Source: a virus
Virus record (IMG/VR): IMGVR_UViG_3300032462_001988
Location: 1 to 28,058 of that record
Length of the DNA: 28,058 bases
Strand: one strand, 5' to 3'
In this document: in pieces, positions 14,195 to 22,743 of the stretch
Layout of the letters: each line of letters starts with the position of its first letter
Position numbering within the stretch: the first letter of the stretch is position 1
Position numbers and translations under genes: made by a program
The notes under the pieces: generated by a model
What the model was told of the DNA's origin: nothing
The model's database searches: none
What the model saw: the letters and a program-made list of their open reading frames with translations, nothing else

Positions 14195-14362
14195 TTATTT
14201 CTTGAGCCATGTGGCTATACATTTCTCACAATCAACAAGGCTCTTGTTTCCGCTGAAGTAATGATTTGTACCAGGACGATTGCATGCAGTTAGGTACATT
14301 GAAATCCCATGAAATCCAGTTGAGAAGTGTACCGTCTCGGGATCTTCGGTTTCCTCATCCAT
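14195..14362 (-). CDS. Small Cys-containing protein downstream of methyltransferase
   Basis: A 55-residue frame that begins at the base directly after the methyltransferase TAG (TAG-ATG). It starts MDEETEDPETVHFSTGFHG and ends DCEKCIATWLKK. Cys27, Cys45 and Cys48 with nearby His34 could bind zinc. Immediate adjacency implies translational coupling and a shared mRNA with SSB and methyltransferase. It may be a partner of the methyltransferase or simply another small phage gene. I do not recognise the family. Confidence 0.6.
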   Translation of the reverse strand: MDEETEDPETVHFSTGFHGISMYLTACNRPGTNHYFSGNKSLVDCEKCIATWLKK

Positions 14363-15628
14363 CTAGGCCTGCGTTAAAACCGCTCCGAATTTTTTACCAA
14401 TCCATTTTGCCACGGGAGCGACAACACCATTACCACACTGTTTATAGCGATGGGTGTCTGCCTGTATTGTACCGTCAGCAGTCCATTTCGTGTGCCCGTC
14501 CGGCCAGCCCATTAAACGTTCGCACTCTAATGGTGACAGACGGCGGACAACCATATCCTGGAGAACGCCATTTGATTGACGCGTTCCGGCTCGCAAAGAA
14601 TGGTGTACCCTGCCCGGTACAAGAGTATCATTGTATTCATCGTACGCAATAGCTTCAATTACTAAGTTCTCTCCGCGACTAGACGGCACGCCACCGTCAC
14701 CACCACTGCGTAGTGTCATGGCCATATTATTATTTAAATCTAAGGGCTGAGCAACCATTGGCGTGTTAAGGCCACCGGTTCCCATGAACGCAGTTAACGT
14801 ATTGATCGTTTCTCCTTGCAGTCGCACGCCATCTTGGCGGTGCGGGTGAAACACAATTGGGGGTTCAACCATGATCGTCCCAGGGCCCTTGTAGTCTCGC
14901 TCGCGTAATGTCATGGCTTTATCTGTTTCTTGCCACTTAGCGAAACCGCTATTCTCAAAGGCCATCATTCCTTGTTCGTCACCGCTTCCAGTGCTTCCCT
15001 CAAACGACTTGGAAGAATCTTTCCCCGCCTGTCGGCCCGCCTGAGAATGCCGGCGCACGCCTTCTTTGAAAGATAGTACCGGCGCTCCACATCGCTCTGC
15101 GTCAGCAGGATTGAAGACAGCACACACGAAGACTCGCCGGCGTCGCTGGGGCACTCCGAAATATTGTGCATCCAAGACTGCCCATTCAAGATAAACACTC
15201 CCTGCGTTGACCATTTCGTCAAGGATGACCCCGAAGTCTGCTCCACGATTAGAGGTGAGTGCTCCTGGGACATTTTCCCAAATAGCGAGGCGTGGAAACT
15301 CTCCGTTGGTTGCATGGCGCATCTCCTTTATGATTCGCATCGCTTCGTGGAATAATCCAGAGCGTTCTCCGCTCAATCCTTTGCGCTTACCCGCAACTGA
15401 TAGATCCTGACATGGTGATCCAAAATTTATGCAGTCCACGGGCTCCAGCAGGTCGCCCCGAACATCACGCACATCTAAGTGCTTTGGAATATCGGGCCAA
15501 ACTTTATTCAATACCTTTTGACAATCCTTATTCCATTCAACTTGCCAACGACAACGCCAATCGGCGGCTTCAAACCCAAGATCAAAGCCGCCGACTCCGG
15601 CGAATAGCGAGCCGAATGTAAGGCTCAG
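14363..15628 (-). CDS. C5-cytosine DNA methyltransferase, apparent CTG start
   Basis: From CTG at 15628 the protein is 421 residues and complete: motif I FAGVGGFDLGFE (9-20), motif IV GSPCQDLS with catalytic Cys73, motif VI ENV (118-120), motif VIII QRRRR (161-165), a target-recognition region, then RRLSPLECERLMGWPDGH and the closing motif X region CGNGVVAPVA. It methylates carbon 5 of cytosine at an unknown sequence, probably protecting phage DNA from restriction. The frame contains no ATG, GTG or TTG before motif I; the first codon is CTG overlapping the SSB stop (CTGA). The next usable start, TTG at 15511, would remove motif I. No restriction enzyme lies nearby. Confidence 0.85.
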   Translation of the reverse strand: MSLTFGSLFAGVGGFDLGFEAADWRCRWQVEWNKDCQKVLNKVWPDIPKHLDVRDVRGDLLEPVDCINFGSPCQDLSVAGKRKGLSGERSGLFHEAMRIIKEMRHATNGEFPRLAIWENVPGALTSNRGADFGVILDEMVNAGSVYLEWAVLDAQYFGVPQRRRRVFVCAVFNPADAERCGAPVLSFKEGVRRHSQAGRQAGKDSSKSFEGSTGSGDEQGMMAFENSGFAKWQETDKAMTLRERDYKGPGTIMVEPPIVFHPHRQDGVRLQGETINTLTAFMGTGGLNTPMVAQPLDLNNNMAMTLRSGGDGGVPSSRGENLVIEAIAYDEYNDTLVPGRVHHSLRAGTRQSNGVLQDMVVRRLSPLECERLMGWPDGHTKWTADGTIQADTHRYKQCGNGVVAPVAKWIGKKFGAVLTQA

Positions 15629-16113
15629 AAGGGCGCTACGCCTTCTTCATACTGATCGGCTTCCTGGCGGGTTGTGGCTGGGCGCGTTGCAGTACGTGTT
15701 GCGGTTTTGGCGCCCCCACGTGATGCGGAAGGATATCCATCTGCTGACGCTTCGGTTTTTGGCTTGCGGCGGATGCTCTCGATACCACGGACAGAGATGC
15801 CGATTTCGTCGGCGAGGATATTAACGGTTGAACGCTTTTTCCCAGTCTCTTTGTCGTCCCATGACTCTTGCTCGAGACGGCCGGTCACTACTACGCGTAG
15901 GCCTTTCTCCAATGTTTTGACGGCATCGTCTGCGAGGTTGCGCCAGGCAACGACGTTGAAGAAGGACGTTTTTTCTTGCTTTTCACCTTTTGCGTCGGTC
16001 CAGAAATTGTTGACCGCGACTGAGAACGAGAGCTTTTGGGCTCCCGAATCAAAGAAACGGACCTCCGGATCGGCGGTAAGATTACCGGTGATTGTTACAG
16101 GCGCTGATGACAT
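15625..16113 (-). CDS. ssb: Single-stranded DNA-binding protein
   Basis: A 162-residue protein: OB fold starting VTITGNLTADPEVRFFDSGAQKLSFSVAVN, with NFWTDAKGEKQEKTSFFNVVAWRNLADDA and VVVTGRLEQESWDDKETGKKRSTVNI, typical of bacterial and phage SSBs. A disordered Arg/Thr/Ala-rich linker follows, then an acidic tip ending EEGVAPF, which stands in for the usual DDDIPF that recruits partners. The start is the ATG with AAGGAG 9 nt upstream. It is the first gene of an operon with the methyltransferase. Confidence 0.92.
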   Translation of the reverse strand: MSSAPVTITGNLTADPEVRFFDSGAQKLSFSVAVNNFWTDAKGEKQEKTSFFNVVAWRNLADDAVKTLEKGLRVVVTGRLEQESWDDKETGKKRSTVNILADEIGISVRGIESIRRKPKTEASADGYPSASRGGAKTATRTATRPATTRQEADQYEEGVAPF

Positions 16114-16154
16114 GTTCGGATTCTCCTTGTGTTGTCGTGAATGTGCCTTGCAGT

Positions 16155-16184
16155 AGCATACCGTCATCTGGTAGCCTTTGTCAA
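16155..16184 (-). promoter_or_regulatory. Promoter of the ssb operon
   Basis: On the minus strand TTGACA (16179-16184) is followed by an 18-nt spacer and TATGCT (16155-16160). The ssb ATG at 16113 is about 35 nt downstream of the expected start. The -35 box overlaps the start of the divergent plus-strand gene at 16184, so the two could interfere. Confidence 0.65.
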
Positions 16185-16405
16185 TGGTCTTAAACCCGCA
16201 TGAAGCAAGGCTTTCAATAGTCAACCAGATAGCAGACACCTTATTTGACATCTCCTTTGAGGAGGGGTTTTCGGATAATGAGCTGAGAAAACTGTATAGC
16301 CAGATGAGCGATGTGGCCGACACAATACTGGATGAACTCGGGTTGGAGGTTAATGATGTTGACGGAGACACAATCCGTGTGACATTAAAGATTGAACAAA
16401 AGTAA
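16184..16405 (+). CDS. Acidic small protein directly before the RNA array
   Basis: A 73-residue acidic protein, MVLNPHEARLSIVNQI..., with a long amphipathic helix (ELRKLYSQMSDVADTILDELG) and a C-terminal DGDTIRVTLKIEQK strand. It is read divergently from ssb, with TAGCCT 6 nt before the ATG, so it may be leaderless. The first array box CGGGACT begins at 16406, directly after its TAA. If the array is co-transcribed with a protein, this is the gene. A role in array RNA binding is speculation; the protein is acidic, which argues against direct RNA binding. Confidence 0.6.
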   Translation: MVLNPHEARLSIVNQIADTLFDISFEEGFSDNELRKLYSQMSDVADTILDELGLEVNDVDGDTIRVTLKIEQK

Positions 16406-16713
16406 CGGGACTCCTGAGTACAACACGGATAGGCGTTGTCTAAAACGAGCGCTCGGATTGTGAGAGTGTACCGACGGCCGGGCGCCGACGATTTTTGAAC
16501 TTTGGTGCACGAACGAAGCCGCAGGCGAAGTGAAGCGACGAAGGAGCGAGTGCGCAAAGTGAGAAAATGGAGTAGCACAGCCGTCGGGGAGCGAGCGCAT
16601 ACGAGATAGCGAGTTTGCTTCGCCACTAACTATTCGGGACTCCCCAACGGACACGACTCCAGGGGCGTATGGCGTTGGTTCCGATGCTCGTAGCGAAGTA
16701 TGAGCGAAGATAT

Positions 16714-16963
16714 CGGGAACATAAGCCTACGCCTTCCCATAGAGAAGATTGCGGAAAGTCAAAGCGTGCCAGCTGAAGCGAATGAGCGAAGCGAGAGAGC
16801 AAGGGTAGTTTTTTCAAAAGTCGGCGGAGCTTTCGGAAATGTTTTGAGCGACGCAGGAGCGGGAAGCAGTGGTTTTCTGCGCAAACATTTCAGAATGCGG
16901 GGGAGCACTTTTGAAATAACCTGGTTAGGGCTTTGGGTTCCGTAATCGCAGACATATAACAAT
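16714..16963 (+). ncRNA. Array module, type C (pair with 18535)
   Basis: Shares with the module at 18535 the segments GAGAGAG-CAAGGGTAG plus a T-run, then GCGACGCAGGAGCG and GGGGGAG-type blocks, in the same order and at similar distances from the box, with the intervening sequence changed. The box here reads CGGGAAC, the only such variant. Confidence 0.6.
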
Positions 16964-17127
16964 CGGGACTCTGGAGTGCTCCGTCTCCGGGGATAGCATT
17001 TTCTTTGCGGACGCGTACTGCGTAGCGCTGAAGTACACGGATCCGCAGGATCCAGCGAAGCGTGTTTACTTCGTGCGTAGCTTACGCGGGGAGCAAAAAA
17101 TGCGGGGAGTCAGTGGTCTAAAACATT

Positions 17128-17379
17128 CGGGACTAGGAAATAGTGGCGCGAGCCCCCCGCTCGCGACGGGTGCGCACCGCGCATCCCGTAACGGACATTT
17201 ATAGTAACCGGGATACCTAGGCGTAAGACTAATAGCCCAGAGTAAAGAAATCCGATTGAGCGTAGCGAAGGCGTGATTTCGTGGTTCCAGGTGCTAGGGC
17301 TTCGGTAAGCGAAGCGTCCGACGGCGTAGTACCGGGAAACTCTGGGATATTCGGATTAGGCCGCGCCCTATCGGGTAGT
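17128..17379 (+). ncRNA. Array module, type A (pair with 18159)
   Basis: The hairpin CGCGAGC (17147-17153) with GCTCGCG (17159-17165) is matched in the module at 18159 by CGCGAAC/GTTCGCG, so a G-C pair is replaced by A-T. The next hairpin GGGTGCG/CGCATCCC becomes GGGAACG/CGTTTCCC. The two modules then share TTTATAGTAACC, GTAAAGAAATCCGA and GTGATTTCGTG in the same order. Compensatory changes on both sides argue for a conserved RNA fold. Confidence 0.75.
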
Positions 17380-17601
17380 CGGGACTCGTGAGTGCCGGGA
17401 CTCCAGCCATAAAAGAGTGTCCGTATGGCAACTGTTGATCGGGTAGCGCAACGCCGACATTTTTTGAGTGTTGTTTTCGCACCGAAGTCGGAGACAAGGT
17501 GAGCGACGAAGGAGCGTCAAAGCAACACGGTGGAAATGGAGAAGATAGCGTCACGAGAGACAGTTGACTACGGATACGGTTAGTTGTTATCCCAATGTAT
17601 T

Positions 17602-17788
17602 CGGGACTAGGTAGTTCATGATGAGGGCCGCCCTTGTGGCGGGCCGATTAAGGAAACTATCCGATCACAAACTCGTATCTTTTCTTGCGATGACTGGCAG
17701 CGAAGCGTCATCGCCGAGTGCGCAGCGGTACGAGCGATGTGCGGAGCGTAGAGTCATAAGCAAAAAAGTACGGTCAGTTGTTCACATT
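17602..17788 (+). ncRNA. Array module (pair with 17956)
   Basis: Near the 5' end the hairpin CCGCC-CTTGT-GGCGG (17628-17642) is matched at 17982-17996 of the other module by ACGCC-CTTGT-GGCGT: same loop, same position, one pair changed from C-G to A-T. Both are followed by GCCGATT and, further on, by ACGGTC before the next box. Confidence 0.7.
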
Positions 17789-17955
17789 CGGGACTCTATA
17801 GTAGTTGTAGTTGACACCAACACGACAGCCTTTTTTTGCGGACAGCACGGCAGCGTAGCATCAACAGAGCAAGGCCCCCAGGGCCTAGCGAAGCGGTGCG
17901 AATGTTGTGCGCAGGTTCCGTGGTGGAGCACAAAGGGCGGGAAGCCGTTTACATT

Positions 17956-18158
17956 CGGGACTCGGGAGTTGTTAGTGAGGGACGCCCTTGTGGCGTGCCG
18001 ATTGAAGTAAAGTCCGCAATCACGAACTAGTGTCTTTTGTGCGTTGCGACACGCAGTAACAAAGTACATAAGCCCGCAGGGCTAGCGAAGCGGTATTTAC
18101 TTTTTGCGTAGTGGTCGCATAAGCATAAAGATACGGTCGATCGTTATTCAACATAGTG
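17956..18158 (+). ncRNA. Array module (pair with 17602)
   Basis: Second copy of the type described at 17602, with the compensatory ACGCC/GGCGT stem. The middle region holds GCCCGCAGGGCTAGCGAAGCGG, also echoed in the module at 17789 (GCCCCCAGGGCCTAGCGAAGCGG), so parts are exchanged between types. Confidence 0.65.
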
Positions 18159-18413
18159 CGGGACTAGGGAATAACAGCGCGAACCCCTAGTTCGCGACGG
18201 GAACGCACCGCGTTTCCCGTAGTGGAAGTTTATAGTAACCAGGGTATTCAGGCATAAGACAAATAGGCTGAAGTAAAGAAATCCGACCGGGCGAAGCAAG
18301 GGCGTGATTTCGTGATTTTTCGTGCAGCGGTGCCCGTAGGAGCGTAGCGACAAGGGGGCCAGCGTGCGAAAAACTTCAGGGTATTTGGATTACGCCGTAA
18401 CTTGTAAGATAGT
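18159..18413 (+). ncRNA. Array module, type A (second copy)
   Basis: Homologue of the module at 17128: stems CGCGAAC (18178-18184) with GTTCGCG (18190-18196), loop CCCTA, then GGGAACG/CGTTTCCC. Five modules separate the two copies, so duplication was followed by divergence or insertion. Confidence 0.7.
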
Positions 18414-18534
18414 CGGGACTCAGAAGGGCGAGACCTATAGCAACCCGTTGTTGCGATGCGCCCGCTTAGTGGCAGCGTACTGCGAAGCGGGAGCGCCGCG
18501 GCGCGGTGGGCGAGCTGACACGGGTTGCGATAGA

Positions 18535-18777
18535 CGGGACTATCTAGTTGAAACTAGATTATCGAGTAATCAAAGTGTGCTCGCCGAAACGAACGAGCAA
18601 CGCGAGAGAGTAAGGGTAGGTTTTTAAATATTCCGGGGGAAACTATGTTTGTTATTTCTAGCGACGCAGGAGCGAAGAGCAGTGTATTTCTGCGTAAATA
18701 ACAAAATAGTTGGAGGAGAAATATTTGAAAAGCCAGCAAACACTTTGGTGCGAGGTAATCGTCATTGTTATTGAAGT
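18535..18777 (+). ncRNA. Array module, type C (second copy)
   Basis: Contains GAGAGAGTAAGGGTAGG plus T-run and GCGACGCAGGAGCG like the module at 16714, in the same order. ACTAGATTA-type pairing right after the box differs from its partner. Confidence 0.6.
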
Positions 18778-19144
18778 CGGGACTAGGTAGTGGTCCTTGC
18801 CGACCCCGGGTGGGACTTCCGTTAAGTTGAGAACCGGCAGTTTGAATAATTGAGCGAAAGACGTAGGCGCACCGAAGAGCCGCAGGCGATGAGGTAGAGC
18901 CAATTAATCAAACGAGAGGGTCCGACTTGACGGAGTCCCAAATTGAAATTCCCCAGTTTGTAAATCATTAGATTCGGGACTATAGAGTTACATTGAGAGT
19001 AGGGAGCAAGCGGGGCGACGCATAGCGTCTGACCCGTGTCTTGCCGGGCGTAGGTTCCGAACTAGTGCGAAGCACGGATTCGGAGACGGAGCCGGCAACG
19101 TGCGAAGTACACGAGATGTAATGATGATGTTAGGGATATTGCTA

Positions 19145-19454
19145 CGGGACTTGTAAGCGGGAACCAGGCGTCGTTGGGCAATTGTCGTTCCATTGGCTTT
19201 GGGGTTCGCACGCGGAGGGAGCGGCATCAGCACACGGTTCTATGTCCTGCGTGCCGAAGAAAGCGAGAAGCCAGGTTTGGAACGTAGTGAACAAACTGGG
19301 CGCTAACGAAGTTATCGAGCCTGAGGCATACGCAGGACATAGACGTACCGCGAATACAACGTGTGAGTGGCGTGTGATGCGGCAGCGTACGTGCGTGGGA
19401 GCCCAAGCCTGGAAGGACTTGCCGAAAACGCGCCGTAAGATTTGTTTTATTGAT
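19145..19454 (+). ncRNA. Longest array module, with 14-bp long-range stem
   Basis: TCTATGTCCTGCGT at 19239-19252 is exactly complementary to ACGCAGGACATAGA at 19330-19343, and the pairing extends by GCC/GGC past a two-base bulge. The 77 nt enclosed hold a second stem, CCAGGTTT with AAACTGG. At 310 nt it is the longest module. Confidence 0.65.
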
Positions 19455-19709
19455 CGGGACTCAGTAGTACAGGACACGATAATCGGCAGATTTGGCGTGT
19501 TGCTCAGCCGGAACTCGTTTGGTGTTACGCGAACGAGCGAGATTTACGCGCCGGGGCTGATTTTTCTAAATCAGCGTCCGAATGGCGTAGCCATTTCGGA
19601 AGGTGCTGTAAATCGACGTGACTGAAGCTGTAACTTCAAACGGTGTAGGCGTGGCAACATAGACGAAGATGGCGTTATTGGGTCCGCGAACATTACAGTA
19701 ATGCCGATA

Positions 19710-19869
19710 CGGGACTAAGTAGCCGGGAACGGTGATACGGCTGTAACAAAATTGAGTAGTGTCATTTCGGCGCTCCCCCCGTCCTAACGCCTTGCGATGG
19801 GCACATCGCATTGGCGTTACGGCGCCAAATTACACGGGTTAAAGTTTTCTGCAACATGGCTCACATGGT
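19710..19869 (+). ncRNA. Array module with strong central hairpin
   Basis: TAACGCC (19785-19791) pairs with GGCGTTA (19813-19819), and inside it GCGATG (19794-19799) pairs with CATCGC (19804-19809) around GGCA. The module at 20583 has an analogous arrangement, GATGCGC/GCGCATC around GTTGGC/GCCAAC (20667-20698), with no sequence in common. Confidence 0.6.
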
Positions 19870-20582
19870 CGGGACTAGGGAACCAGGTTGTTTATGTCCA
19901 TTCCCAAATGAGGTTAAGCGTCCTGCGTTGCGTGAGCGGGTCGTCAAAGAGACAGAACCGTGTAGCGAAAAACGCTGCTAGCACAACGTGCGAAGCAAAG
20001 TTGTGCCTTGCAAGCGTAGCGAACACGGTTGGTGGCGATTTGACGGGAAAGCGAAACGCACGCAGGGAGCGGTACCTATTTGGGACGGACTAAGCAACCG
20101 TGAGTTGTTAGGGGCGGGACCAGGAAGTTCTTTGTCGGTTGTGCTGGTCGCCAGAAGCGAAAGACGTCCAGTAAGCAAGCGGGGGAGCCATTTTTCTGGC
20201 GTTAGCCGGGCTTGGAACGTAGTGGAAAGCAGGGCGTTACGCTCAGACAATGGATCCGGTAGCGTCACGAGGCTGTTGTGTGCAACAGGGGAGTGTGCTT
20301 CTGGATAGTTTTCGCGTCTTGGCGTCGGCACCGATTGTTCATTAAAAGTCGGGACTAGAAACTAGATGCTCCGCCTCTTACGATGACCTTGGTCGGAGAA
20401 CGAGCCTTTTATTTATTTACGGAGAGGAGCCCGGGCGCAACACCAAACAAGCATTGGAGCGTACGCGAAAATGCCGTTTGGCTCAGCGGTTTTTGCTGAA
20501 GTTGCGCTCTGGCACCCGTAGTGAATACATAAAGGTGAGGGCGGAGACCTCGGTCAGAATAAGGGCGGGCATCGGAAGATTG
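19870..20582 (+). ncRNA. Array block E-F-G, first copy (three modules)
   Basis: Modules at 19870 (E), 20115 (F) and 20350 (G) recur in the same order at 20869, 21116 and 21355. E shares GTTGTGCCTTGC and AGCGTAGCGAACACGG; F shares GAAGTTCTTTGTC, CGCCAGAAGCGAA, AAGCGGGG and GGAACGTAGTGGAA; G shares the hairpin TCAGCGGTTTTTGCTGA (20483-20499). An E stem GCACAAC/GTTGTGC becomes GCACGAC/GTTGTGC, which keeps pairing through G-T. Confidence 0.7.
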
Positions 20583-20868
20583 CGGGACCAGGAACCAGAT
20601 GGTTTTGTTTTTTATGCGGACAGAAGCCACTAGCGAGCATTTCATTTTTTACGGTAGGGATGTGCCGATGCGCTGGTTGGCATTGCCAACGGCGCATCAA
20701 GGATCCCGCGTACAAAATGACTGCGAGCGGCGTGGCGGTTGTCGGAATAAAAACAGACCATCGGAAAGAAATCTCATCGGGACTATGAAGCGGTCTAGAT
20801 TGCTAGACGAAGCATCTTGATCTACCGGCCGCCGTGGGGCCGGGAGTCAGATGCGTGATTTGTACTAT

Positions 20869-21793
20869 CGGGACCCACTAGTGCTAGTTCTTTTTAGTTA
20901 GCGAGCGGCTTTCGTGGAGCAACTGGTTCCGACGAACCGATGTGTAAAAAGGCAAAAGCGTGTAGCGGAAAACGCGTGGCGAGCACGACCGTGCGCAGCA
21001 AGGTTGTGCCTTGCTAGCGTAGCGAACACGGTTTATGGCGCATTTACACTAAAGGGAGGCGGACCGTTGCGACACGAATGTAGACGAGGTGGCTAAAAGA
21101 ACGGGGATTGTGATTCGGGACTATGAAGTTCTTTGTCATTTCGGGGCGCCAGAAGCGAAGTTATCCAGTACGCAAGCGGGGGGGACATCTGTCTGACGCA
21201 AGCCAGGCTTGGAGATGACGTGGAACGTAGTGGAACGTGGCGGAAAGCCGGCGTAGCGGCAGAGAGTGGCTCCACTAGCGGTAGCATTCTGAAAGGATGC
21301 GTATGTGTCTGGATAACGCCGTGCCTTGGCGCAACGCGAACCAGTAATAAAACTCGGGACTCTAAAGAAGAGATGCTCATTCTTTATGCCGATCCCGCAC
21401 GCGAGCGAGGCTTCGGCATTGCTTGCGAGGGAGTTTCTGACAAGGAAAGAAATCCATTACAACGTAATGTGATTTCTATCAGCGTTTTTTGCTGATGGAC
21501 TTGTCAGGAGCGGACGTGGCAAGCAGAGCCGAGCCGACCGGCGGTAGGGATAGGTATAAGATGAGCGTCGGAAAGTTGAAACAGCGGGACTAGAAACCAG
21601 ATGGTCTGTCTCTTGGCATCACCAGTAGCTGGCGTGCGGAGCATCAATTTTATTTGGGGTCAACTAACTAAACTGACTGAAGCGTAGCGGAATGTCAGTT
21701 TCATCAGCGGTTTTTGCTGATGGTTGGCCGCGGATAAAATGGCGCGTAGCGTCGCCGAGCGATGGTGAAGACAAGGACGACTGTCTGGTTTAT
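20869..21793 (+). ncRNA. Array block E-F-G-G, second copy
   Basis: Modules at 20869 (E), 21116 (F), 21355 and 21585 (both G). The G hairpin TCAGCG-T-run-GCTGA lies at 21479-21495 and 21704-21720, at 124 and 119 nt from their boxes compared with 133 nt in the first copy. Two other modules (20583, 20778) separate the two blocks. A segment of three modules was therefore probably duplicated. Confidence 0.7.
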
Positions 21794-22419
21794 CGGGACT
21801 AATAAGTTGACCTTTGGCGCAAAGGGGCATTCGTTTGATTTTACCCGTTTGGTGTAGCCAGAATTCCGCCGAATGAACTGAGCCCGCCGTGCAGCCGCTT
21901 CGGCGCACGGTTCCAGGGCCGCAGGCTCTTGGAACGAAGGAATGGGGCGGTTTCTGGCGGTACCGAGAGGGTAAGTCAACGAATGACTTGCATTTGACAT
22001 TCGGGACTAATAAGTGATGTCTCCAAGCAATGTAGTAGGGCATTTCGTTTTGTGAAACCCGGGGGGCAGAGCCAGGGTGTGGTGAGCGAACTAAGCCTGC
22101 TGCGCGGCCGGGTGCGGCAAGCGCGGTTTCATGGCCGTAGGCCACTGAAACGAAGGAAGTGAACCACTGCTGGCGTTGCCCGAAGGGTTACACAAACGAA
22201 TGGCCGCGACTTGGGTTCGGGACTAGTAAGTCAATTGTCGCCGGGTCAGTACTGCAACCCAGCTATTTCGTTTATGCGACATGGTTCTTGCGTAGCTCCG
22301 TGAGTGAGGGACTCATACCCCCCGTGGGTATGAGACACATGACCGCAGGGCATTGTGGCGAGCGAGCGGGTGAAGCAAGCGCGATGTCGCAAGAAACGAA
22401 CAGCGGTGACTCGGTGCGT
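21794..22419 (+). ncRNA. Array triplet, type H (three modules) with covarying long stem
   Basis: Modules at 21794, 22002 and 22218 each close with a long-range stem starting TTCGTT and ending AACGAA, but with different sequence beyond: TTCGTTTGATTTTACCC (21830-21846) with 21969-21983; TTCGTTTTGTGAAACCC (22044-22060) with 22185-22200; TTCGTTTATGCGACAT (22267-22282) with 22384-22400. All three pair almost fully. Two also share a hairpin followed by GAAC or GAAAC plus GAAGGAA, with stem bases changed together. This is the clearest covariation in the window. Confidence 0.8.
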
Positions 22420-22743
22420 CGGGACTGCATTGTCCTGGGTTGTATTTTCTCCAGCTTTTTTACCGGTGCCGCTCGAACGCCGCGATGCCTACTCCGTATC
22501 CAGAAAAGGGTTTTCTAGTCCTTTGCAGATTGGGCATTTCTCGGTTCGTACCGGGTATTGTTCCGTTAATCCGAATATCGCTTGATAAAGGCGATGGTCG
22601 CGACGGTGTGACTCAATTTCATTCTTTGGCATCAGTTATCCTTTCCCCGTAAGGGTTTAGAGTGGATTGTTGTTATTACCTGTAGTGTGCGTGTAGGGTG
22701 TGACAATTCCGAAAAAGTAAACATCCGCCAAAAGAGGACGTCT

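Larger units (their letters stand above)
16406..22686 (+). ncRNA. Large tandem array of structured RNA-like modules
   Basis: About 6.3 kb without a credible gene: open frames are short, overlap on both strands and have no usable starts. It consists of modules beginning with CGGGACT at 16406, 16635, 16964, 17128, 17380, 17602, 17789, 17956, 18159, 18414, 18535, 18778, 18975, 19145, 19455, 19710, 19870, 20350, 20778, 21116, 21355, 21585, 21794, 22002, 22218 and 22420, CGGGACC at 20115, 20583 and 20869, and CGGGAAC at 16714. The box extends to CGGGACY-N4-A-R-Y in most copies, often preceded by ATT. All lie on the plus strand; the reverse complement AGTCCCG is absent here. Modules are rich in self-complementary runs with small loops (AGCGAAGCG, GCGTAGCG). 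Orientation is inferred from the box. Confidence 0.75.

Noticed and set aside
16406-22686. Open frames of 60-160 codons on both strands in the array
   Set aside because: They overlap each other in many frames, lack ribosome binding sites or leaderless boxes, have low-complexity or implausible proteins, and the homologous modules do not keep them open.
16406-22686. CRISPR array
   Set aside because: The repeat is only 7-14 nt, spacing varies from about 80 to 310 nt, the intervening parts are structured and related to each other, and no cas genes are present.
16406-22686. Integron cassette array (attC sites)
   Set aside because: No core GTTRRRY sites, no integrase and no cassette genes. A recombination core remains only an idea.
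16406-22686. Array of T7-like or host promoters
   Set aside because: The conserved part is too short for a single-subunit polymerase promoter, there are no -35/-10 pairs at fixed distance, and homology extends through the modules rather than upstream of the box.
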